Shown here piece after piece: positions 58,259 to 64,000 of a stretch of DNA of 64,000 bases (positions are counted from its first letter, which is position 1; each line of letters opens with the position of its first letter). Source of the stretch: CAZAZQ01 sp964489705 (lineage in GTDB: Bacteria > Zixibacteria > MSB-5A5 > GN15 > FEB-12); NCBI GenBank assembly GCA_964489705.1, contig CAZAZQ010000005.1, positions 1-64,000 of the forward strand, in the 5' to 3' direction. Made by a program: the position numbers and the translations under genes. The notes below the pieces were generated by a model. It did not search any database. It saw nothing but the letters and a program-made list of their open reading frames with translations, and had not been told where the DNA came from.

Positions 58259-58660
58259 ATGAGTATGACCGACCCTGTGGCTGATCTGCTGACGAGGATT
58301 CGGAACGCCTCGAAAGCGAAGAAAAATGCGGTGGACATTCCCGCTTCCAAGTTGAAACGGGAGATTGTCCGCATTTTGAAAGAGCAGCGCTTTATCAAAG
58401 ACGTGCTGGATCTCCCCGACAACAAGCAGGGGATCTTGCGGGTCTACCTCCGGTACAACCGGGAAGATGTGCCTATTTTGAACGGTCTCCAGCGGATCTC
58501 GCGTCCCGGTTTGCGTCGCTATTTTGACGCCGAGGAAGTTCGTCGGTCGACGTTCAATAACCGGGGGATTATTGTGATTTCAACTCCCAGCGGGGTGATG
58601 ACGAACTTTGAAGCGGCCAAGAAAGGCATTGGCGGTGAAGTGTTGCTGCGGTGCTGGTAA
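58259..58660 (+). CDS. rpsH: 30S ribosomal protein S8
   Basis: 133 residues. MTDPVADLLTRIRNAS begins the core (start at 58259 or two codons later), and GVMTNFEAAKKGIGGEVLLRCW ends it, with GIIVISTPSG between. S8 binds the 16S central domain and in E. coli represses the spc operon. Confidence 0.97.
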   Translation: MSMTDPVADLLTRIRNASKAKKNAVDIPASKLKREIVRILKEQRFIKDVLDLPDNKQGILRVYLRYNREDVPILNGLQRISRPGLRRYFDAEEVRRSTFNNRGIIVISTPSGVMTNFEAAKKGIGGEVLLRCW

Positions 58661-58675
58661 GGAAGGATACTGACG

Positions 58676-59215
58676 ATGTCTCGAGTGGGAAAGAAACCGA
58701 TTCCGATTCCGGAGAAGGTCAAAGTGGAAATTGACGGTAAGCGGGTGACGATTACCGGTCCGAAAGGAACGCTGTCACGGGAGCTTCATCCCGATGTCAC
58801 GGCGACCATCGAAGAAAACGCCATCATCGTTTCCCGGCCGTCGGATTTGAAACAACATCGGGCGCTCCACGGGTTGACCCGGGCGCTGTTGAACAATATG
58901 GTCATCGGGGTTACCGAAGGATACACCCGGCAGTTGGAAATTATCGGTGTGGGGTACCGGGCGGAGATGAAGGCGAAAAACCTCGTGCTTTATCTCGGCT
59001 ACTCGCATCCGATTGTTTTTTCGCCGCCGGATGAAGTTTCCATAAACGTAATCCCCAAAGAAAACAAAATAGAAGTAACGGGAATTGATAAGGAGCTGGT
59101 TGGCTTAGTGGCTTCGAAAATCCGTTCTTTCCGTAAACCCGAACCATACAAGGGAAAAGGTATTCGCTACGCTGGTGAGTACGTCCGAAGCAAAGCGGGC
59201 AAGACAGCCAGTTGA
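58676..59215 (+). CDS. rplF: 50S ribosomal protein L6
   Basis: 179 residues, two similar domains. SRVGKKPIPIPEKVKV, VTITGPKGTLSREL, and the C-terminal PEPYKGKGIRYAGEYVRSKAGK are diagnostic. It lies near the sarcin-ricin loop. Confidence 0.97.
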   Translation: MSRVGKKPIPIPEKVKVEIDGKRVTITGPKGTLSRELHPDVTATIEENAIIVSRPSDLKQHRALHGLTRALLNNMVIGVTEGYTRQLEIIGVGYRAEMKAKNLVLYLGYSHPIVFSPPDEVSINVIPKENKIEVTGIDKELVGLVASKIRSFRKPEPYKGKGIRYAGEYVRSKAGKTAS

Positions 59216-59234
59216 TGAAATATCGGTGTGAACG

Positions 59235-59609
59235 ATGGCAGATGTAAATACGAAAAAGAGAAAACGAGCCGACCGACGACGTCGTCGGGTACGGGGAAAA
59301 GTCTTCGGCACGGCGGAACGGCCGCGTCTGACCGTCGCCAAGTCTTTGAAAAACGTGTTCGTGCAGATTATTGACGACGAGAAGATGGTAACGTTGGTCT
59401 CCGCCGCCTCGAACGCCAAGCAGGTCAAGTCGGAATTGAAAGACGATATGACCAAGACGCAAGTGGCGTTCAAAGTCGGGGAAGTTATTGCCGAAGCGGC
59501 GAAGGCGAAGGGTATTACCAGAGTCGTCTTTGATAGAAATAAGTATCGTTACCACGGGCGGGTCAAAGCGGTTGCTGACGGTGCCCGTAAGGGTGGACTT
59601 GAATTCTAA
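59235..59609 (+). CDS. rplR: 50S ribosomal protein L18
   Basis: 124 residues. A basic N-terminus (KKRKRADRRRRRVRGKVFG) is followed by RLTVAKSLKNVFVQIIDD, FKVGEVIAEAAKAKGITRVVFDR and YHGRVKAVADGARKGGLEF. It binds 5S rRNA. Confidence 0.97.
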   Translation: MADVNTKKRKRADRRRRRVRGKVFGTAERPRLTVAKSLKNVFVQIIDDEKMVTLVSAASNAKQVKSELKDDMTKTQVAFKVGEVIAEAAKAKGITRVVFDRNKYRYHGRVKAVADGARKGGLEF

Positions 59610-59646
59610 ACGTGAGTGTGTGTACTACGGTATTGTGAGGTAGAAT

Positions 59647-60129
59647 TTGGCGAAGTTTGAAATGGACAGCCTCGAATTAGAGGAAAAGGTAATTAATGTC
59701 AACCGAGTGGCGAAAGTCGTCAAAGGCGGGAGACGGTTCAGCTTTACCGCGCTGGTCGCCGTCGGCGACAAGAACGGCCGGGTCGGTATCGGTCATGGGA
59801 AAGCTTCGGAAGTTTCCGATGCCATCCGCAAAGGGACGGAAGCCGCTCGACGTTCGATGATGCAGGTGAATTTGATTAAAGGGACGATTCCTCATCGGGT
59901 GGATGGTCGGTTTTCGGCGACGACGGTGGTGATGCGACCGGCTTCGCCGGGGACGGGAGTGATTGCCGGTGGAGCGGTGCGCGCGATTCTCGAATCGGCG
60001 GGCGTCCAGGATATCCTGACGAAAGTGCTCGGCAGCCGCAATCCTTACAATGTGGTCAAGGCGACCTTGAACGGCTTGAAGTCGTTGCAGACTCGCCAAC
60101 AGGAATTCAAAGCCCGTGAGGAAGAGTGA
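59647..60129 (+). CDS. rpsE: 30S ribosomal protein S5
   Basis: 160 residues, TTG start at 59647 with GAGG at 59637-59640. VINVNRVAKVVKGGRRFSF, GVGHGKA-type GIGHGKASEV and GGAVRAILESAGVQDILTKVLGS in parts are conserved. S5 shapes decoding fidelity and mRNA entry. Confidence 0.97.
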   Translation: MAKFEMDSLELEEKVINVNRVAKVVKGGRRFSFTALVAVGDKNGRVGIGHGKASEVSDAIRKGTEAARRSMMQVNLIKGTIPHRVDGRFSATTVVMRPASPGTGVIAGGAVRAILESAGVQDILTKVLGSRNPYNVVKATLNGLKSLQTRQQEFKAREEE

Positions 60130-60156
60130 TTGGTTCCCAAATAAGGAGACGGTGAC

Positions 60157-60339
60157 ATGAGCCGGTTGAAGATTACCCAGATTAAAAGCACCATTGATAG
60201 AATCGAGTCCCAGAAACGTACGATTCGAGCTCTCGGATTGGGAAAGTTGCACCGGACGGTGGTGCATAACGACACTCCGCAGATTCGTGGCATGATTAAG
60301 GCGGTCAGTCATTTAGTAACGGTAGAAGAGGTTGAGTAA
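60157..60339 (+). CDS. rpmD: 50S ribosomal protein L30
   Basis: 60 residues. LKITQIKSTIDRIESQKRT, ALGLGKLHRTVVHND and IRGMIKAVSHLV are typical. It ends two bases before rplO. Confidence 0.96.
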   Translation: MSRLKITQIKSTIDRIESQKRTIRALGLGKLHRTVVHNDTPQIRGMIKAVSHLVTVEEVE

Positions 60340-60341
60340 GC

Positions 60342-60821
60342 ATGTCAGAGACAACGTCAGAGACAACGAAAGATACGATGTTGAAGCTCCATACCATCAA
60401 GCCTCCCAAGGGCGCCAAAAAGGCGCGCAAGCGGGTCGGACGCGGTCCCGGCAGCGGGCACGGAAAGACGTCCGGTCGCGGTCATAAAGGCTCCGGGCAG
60501 CGCAGCGGATTCACCCGTCGGCCGGGACGGGAAGGCGGCCAGATGCCGATCCACCGTCGGTTGCCGAAACACGGTTTCACAAATATCTTCAAGAAAGAAT
60601 GGCAGATTGTCAACGTTGCCGAGTTGAGTCGATGTGAGCCGGGAGAAGTAACCCGCGAGACGTTGAAAGCTGTGGGCTTGATTAAGAAGCTGAACGTGCC
60701 GGTCAAAATTCTCGGCAAAGGGAACATAGAAAAGGCGTACACCGTAAAAGCCGCCGCCTTCTCTAAATCGGCGATTGAAAAGATTGAAGCGGCAGGCGGA
60801 AAAGCAGAGGTGGTTTCGTGA
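60342..60821 (+). CDS. rplO: 50S ribosomal protein L15
   Basis: 159 residues from the ATG at 60342; GAGG lies about nine bases upstream, while the family-like MLKLHTIKPPKGA at 60378 has none. The first codons hold a perfect 12-bp tandem duplication (TCAGAGACAACG twice, giving SETTSETT), a small N-terminal addition. GRGPGSGHGKTSGRGHKG is the standard basic block. The stop overlaps the secY start. Confidence 0.96.
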   Translation: MSETTSETTKDTMLKLHTIKPPKGAKKARKRVGRGPGSGHGKTSGRGHKGSGQRSGFTRRPGREGGQMPIHRRLPKHGFTNIFKKEWQIVNVAELSRCEPGEVTRETLKAVGLIKKLNVPVKILGKGNIEKAYTVKAAAFSKSAIEKIEAAGGKAEVVS

Positions 60822-62128
60822 TAGAATCGTTTCGCTCAATTTTTAAGGTCGAGGAGTTACGGAAAAGGATTTTCTATACTCTCGCCTTATTGGTTGTCTA
60901 TCGGATCGGAGGACATATTCCGACCCCGGGAATTGATGGCTCTATTTTAGCTTCCGCTTTGTCATCGAACACCCTTTTCGGTATGTTCGACTTATTCGTC
61001 GGCGGAGCGTTTCGCAAGGCGACAATCTTCGCCCTCGGAATCATGCCGTACATCTCCGCTTCCATTATGTTGCAGCTTTTGGGAGCGGTGGTCCCGTATC
61101 TCCAGCGTCTCCAGCGGGAAGGCGAAGAAGGACGGCGGAAGATTACCCAGTACACACGGTACTTGACGGTTCTCATCGCCGCTCTGCAGGCGTGGGGAAC
61201 GGCAGGCTTTTTGACGACCATCAAGAGTGCCGCCGGTCAACCCGCCGTGCACATGGATGTAGCCGGTTTCATCCCTCTGACGATTCTGACCTTTACCTGC
61301 GGCACCATCTTCATCATGTGGCTGGGCGAGCAGATAACCGAGCGCGGTATCGGCAACGGTATTTCGCTCATCATCTTCATCGGCATTATCGCCCGCTTCC
61401 CGGATGCCGTCATTCAAGAGACCTTGTTGGTCTGGCACGGCAGCCGGAGCTTTGTCGTGGAAGTATTCATGGTTGTCATGATGGTTTTGGTTATCGCGGC
61501 GGTCATTCTGGTCACGCGGGCGCAGCGCCGGGTGCCGGTGCAGTATCCGCGGAAGGTGGTCGGCAGAAAAATTTTCGGCGGTGCCACCACCCATCTGCCT
61601 TTATCGGTGAACTCCGCCGGCGTTATTCCGATTATCTTTGCACAATCTATCATGTTCCTGCCGTCGACAGCGGCGCAGCTTTTCCCCAATACTGACTGGG
61701 TGCAGAACTTGGTGGCGGTCTGGCTGGCGCCGGGCGGGTTGTGGTATTCGTTGATATACGGTGTTATCATTATCTTCTTTGCGTACTTTTACACGGCGAT
61801 TGTTTTTAATCCGATGGAAATCGCCGACAACATGCGGAAAAACGGCGGTTATATTCCGGGCATTCGACCGGGGAAGAATACCGCCCAGTACGTGGAAAAG
61901 ATTTTGACCCGTATCACCCTCCCGGGCGCTATCTTTTTTGCCATTATCGCAATTCTTCCGTGGGTGCTCATCGGAAAGTTCAATGTGAGTTTCTTCTTCG
62001 GCGGTACCGGTCTGCTTATTGTGGTCGGGGTAGCTTTGGATACTCTCCAACAGATTGAATCCCACTTGCTGATGCGCCACTACGACGGCTTTATGAAGAA
62101 AGGTAAAATTAGAGGGAGATCGATGTGA
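60818..62128 (+). CDS. secY: Protein translocase subunit SecY
   Basis: 436 residues, ten membrane spans, GTG start at 60818 overlapping rplO by four bases. GGHIPTPGID lies early, GIMPYISASIMLQLLGAVVP and GNGISLIIFIGI are in the channel helices, and NPMEIADNMRKNGGYIPGIRPG is the cytosolic loop that meets ribosome and SecA. It pairs with SecE (35491-35688). Confidence 0.97.
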   Translation: MIESFRSIFKVEELRKRIFYTLALLVVYRIGGHIPTPGIDGSILASALSSNTLFGMFDLFVGGAFRKATIFALGIMPYISASIMLQLLGAVVPYLQRLQREGEEGRRKITQYTRYLTVLIAALQAWGTAGFLTTIKSAAGQPAVHMDVAGFIPLTILTFTCGTIFIMWLGEQITERGIGNGISLIIFIGIIARFPDAVIQETLLVWHGSRSFVVEVFMVVMMVLVIAAVILVTRAQRRVPVQYPRKVVGRKIFGGATTHLPLSVNSAGVIPIIFAQSIMFLPSTAAQLFPNTDWVQNLVAVWLAPGGLWYSLIYGVIIIFFAYFYTAIVFNPMEIADNMRKNGGYIPGIRPGKNTAQYVEKILTRITLPGAIFFAIIAILPWVLIGKFNVSFFFGGTGLLIVVGVALDTLQQIESHLLMRHYDGFMKKGKIRGRSM

Positions 62129-62772
62129 AGAAGAATCTGGTGTTTCTTGGTCCTCCCGGTTCCGGAAAAGGCACGCAGGCTGCCAAGCTGGCAAATGAGC
62201 TTCACATTACCCATTTGTCGACCGGTGACGTCCTTCGCAATGCCGTGAAAGAAGGAACTGAGCTGGGGAAAAAAGCGGAAGCGTACATGAAAAAGGGGGA
62301 GCTGGTGCCGGATGAGTTGCTCATTGATTTGATTGAATCGAAAATCACCGGCGGCGAGTTAGCGAACGGCTTTATTCTGGACGGTTTTCCCCGGACGGTG
62401 CCGCAAGCGCAAAGTTTGAAAGAGATGTTTCAAAAAAACAACATAACGCTCGATGCGGCGATTCTCTTTCAAGTCAGCGATGAAGAAGTGGTACGCCGCC
62501 TGTCCGGGCGGTGGTTCTGCCCGAAATGTCAGGCGACCTATAATTATCCGACCAGGATCCCCAAAAAAGAAGGGGTGTGTGACATTGACGGTGCGACGTT
62601 ACAGCGGCGACCCGACGATGAAGAATCCGTGGTGAGAAATCGTTTGGAAGTGTATAAAAAACAGACGCAGCCGATTGAAGATTTTTACCGGCAGGAGTCG
62701 GTTCTGGTTGAGTTAAACGCAGAAGGTTCCCCCGAGGAAATTTTTCAAGCTCTTTTGGAGGAAGTTCGATAG
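62125..62772 (+). CDS. adk: Adenylate kinase
   Basis: 215 residues, GTG start at 62125 overlapping the secY stop, with AGAGGGAG upstream. P-loop GPPGSGKGT (9-17), DGFPRT, and a long lid carrying a metal site of three cysteines and an aspartate (Cys132, Cys135, Cys152, Asp155), the zinc-lid type. It interconverts AMP, ADP and ATP. Confidence 0.97.
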   Translation: MKKNLVFLGPPGSGKGTQAAKLANELHITHLSTGDVLRNAVKEGTELGKKAEAYMKKGELVPDELLIDLIESKITGGELANGFILDGFPRTVPQAQSLKEMFQKNNITLDAAILFQVSDEEVVRRLSGRWFCPKCQATYNYPTRIPKKEGVCDIDGATLQRRPDDEESVVRNRLEVYKKQTQPIEDFYRQESVLVELNAEGSPEEIFQALLEEVR

Positions 62773-62787
62773 GAAACGAATGACAAC

Positions 62788-63534
62788 GTGATCATACTGA
62801 AAACGCCAGAAGAGATAGAGATTATGCGCCGCGCCGGTCAGGTGGTGGCGAAAACGTTGGATATGGTCGCAAAGGTGATAAAACCCGGTATGACGACAGC
62901 GAAACTTGACAGACTCATCGAAGATTTCATCCGTTCCCTCGGAGCCGAACCCGGTTTCAAGGGGTATCAGGGATTCCCTGCGTCGGCGTGCATTTCCATC
63001 GATGACGAGGTGGTCCACGGTATTCCCGGAAAGCGCGTAATCCGGGAAGGGGAAATCGTTTCGGTCGATGTCGGCTCGATTGTCGACGGGTTTTACGGCG
63101 ATTCGGCGCGAACCTATGCGGTGGGAGAAATATCGAAAGAAAAAGCCCGTTTGCTGGAAATAACCAAGAAATCTCTTGAGGCAGGTATTGACAAGGCGAA
63201 AAAAGGCAATAAATTAGGGCAAATTTCCGCAGCCGTCCAAGAGGTTGCCGAAGGCGCCGGTTTCGGGGTAGTGCGTGAGTTGGTCGGTCATGGTATCGGC
63301 AGGAATATGCACGAGGACCCCCAGGTGCCGAATTACGGTTCGCCGGAGACCGGACCGGTGTTGAAGCCGGGAATGGTGCTGGCAATTGAGCCTATGATTA
63401 ACATGGGCACCTATCAGGTGAAAACGCTCCCGGACGGATGGACGGTGGTAACCGCTGACGGGCAACCGTCGGCTCATTTTGAACACACGATTGCTATTGG
63501 TGAAAACGGAACGACGATTTTAACGGTAGCATAA
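62788..63534 (+). CDS. map: Methionine aminopeptidase, type I
   Basis: 248 residues, GTG start at 62788. Metal ligands are all present: Asp94, Asp105, His168, Glu201 and Glu232; His77 in EVVHGIP is the substrate-side histidine. Removes the initiator methionine from new proteins. Lies in the spc group between adk and infA. Confidence 0.97.
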   Translation: MIILKTPEEIEIMRRAGQVVAKTLDMVAKVIKPGMTTAKLDRLIEDFIRSLGAEPGFKGYQGFPASACISIDDEVVHGIPGKRVIREGEIVSVDVGSIVDGFYGDSARTYAVGEISKEKARLLEITKKSLEAGIDKAKKGNKLGQISAAVQEVAEGAGFGVVRELVGHGIGRNMHEDPQVPNYGSPETGPVLKPGMVLAIEPMINMGTYQVKTLPDGWTVVTADGQPSAHFEHTIAIGENGTTILTVA

Positions 63535-63544
63535 AAGTAGGTAT

Positions 63545-63766
63545 ATGGCGAAAGAAGAGACCGTACAAGTGGAAGGAAAGGTCATTGAGCCGCTCCCCAA
63601 TGCGATGTTTAAGGTGGAGCTGGACAATGGTCACATCGTGCTGGCGCATATCTCGGGCAAGATGAGAATGCACTTTATCAAGATTCTGCCCGGGGATAGG
63701 GTGACGCTCGAGCTGTCGCCGTATGATTTGAGCCGGGGCCGTATCACCTACCGGTATAAGGGATGA
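63545..63766 (+). CDS. infA: Translation initiation factor IF-1
   Basis: 73 residues, an S1/OB fold: VEGKVIEPLPNAMFKVELDNGH in parts, ISGKMRMHFIKILPGDRVTLELSPYDL in parts and GRITYRYK. It blocks the 30S A site during initiation. Confidence 0.97.
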   Translation: MAKEETVQVEGKVIEPLPNAMFKVELDNGHIVLAHISGKMRMHFIKILPGDRVTLELSPYDLSRGRITYRYKG

Positions 63767-63791
63767 ACGACGTAACAGATTGGGTAGTGCT

Positions 63792-63908
63792 ATGAAAGTT
63801 CGGTCGGCAGTAAAAAAGCGTTGCGAATATTGTAAGATTATTAAGCGTAGAGGTGTGCTTCGTGTTATTTGTTCCCGGAACCCTAGCCATAAGCAACGTC
63901 AGGGATAA
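63792..63908 (+). CDS. rpmJ: 50S ribosomal protein L36
   Basis: 38 residues, zinc type: Cys11, Cys14, Cys27 and His33. MKVRSAVKKRCEYCKIIKRR and the KQRQG end are family-typical. It lies between infA and rpsM, the usual order. Confidence 0.95.
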   Translation: MKVRSAVKKRCEYCKIIKRRGVLRVICSRNPSHKQRQG

Positions 63909-63952
63909 CACGAAGAGGTGAAGGTAAATAATAAAGCTCTGAGGAGTGTGAA

Positions 63953-64000
63953 TTGGCACGAATAGCTGGAGTAGATCTCCCCAAAGATAAGCGGATTGAG
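63953..64000 (+). CDS. rpsM: 30S ribosomal protein S13, N-terminal part
   Basis: Only the first 16 codons are in the window (MARIAGVDLPKDKRIE), cut by the window edge. TTG start at 63953 with GAGGAG at 63941-63946. The sequence matches the S13 beginning and marks the start of the alpha operon. Confidence 0.9.
   Translation, partial: MARIAGVDLPKDKRIE

Overview
The window is bacterial chromosome made mostly of housekeeping genes. Two secreted proteins at the left end finish in paired dockerin-like repeats (YLV-x-YLFKGG type) of the kind common in candidate phylum Zixibacteria and relatives of the FCB group. Lol-type lipoprotein export genes, a NlpC/P60 lipoprotein and a membrane-anchored parvulin foldase point to a double-membrane cell. 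TTG and GTG starts are frequent. My assignment is an FCB-group bacterium, perhaps Zixibacteria, by inference from sequence style only.

Left region (1-33.5 kb). Two tandem paralogous secreted dockerin proteins converge on a minus-strand set: hemL, hemC and a PpiD/SurA-like foldase. After a divergent AT-rich region come a large M23-like envelope protein with one zinc ligand replaced, a rhomboid protease, LolC/E-like permease and LolD ATPase, then mcsA-mcsB-clpC (protein-arginine phosphorylation and Clp proteolysis, with no ctsR). A minus-strand CBS protein and an unknown exported protein follow, then the coupled run uppS-cdsA-ubiA-nlpC-uvrC. This meets the minus-strand run xseA-xseB-ispA-dxs (isoprenoid precursor supply and exonuclease VII). 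A divergent cluster carries a radical SAM protein, a cupin, a MIP18-family protein, a KaiC/RAD55-like protein with an altered Walker A motif and an Old Yellow Enzyme-type flavoprotein. nadK closes the region.

Right region (33.4-64 kb). tRNA-Gly(TCC), then a strong promoter, tRNA-Thr(GGT), tuf, rpmG, tRNA-Trp(CCA), secE, nusG, rplKAJL, rpoBC, then the str genes (rpsL, rpsG, fusA, second tuf), the S10 genes, the spc genes with secY-adk-map-infA-rpmJ, and the first codons of rpsM at the window edge. All run on the plus strand, so about 30 kb of transcription and translation genes form one continuous supercluster. The two tuf genes lie in a 1,227-bp perfect direct repeat whose codon choice differs strongly from its neighbours.

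I found no CRISPR array, insertion sequence, prophage or rRNA gene. The most unusual items are the altered active-site motifs in the M23 protein, Dxs and the KaiC-like ATPase, the arginine-kinase module beside lipoprotein-export genes, the identical tuf repeat, and the unexplained radical SAM to flavoprotein cluster.
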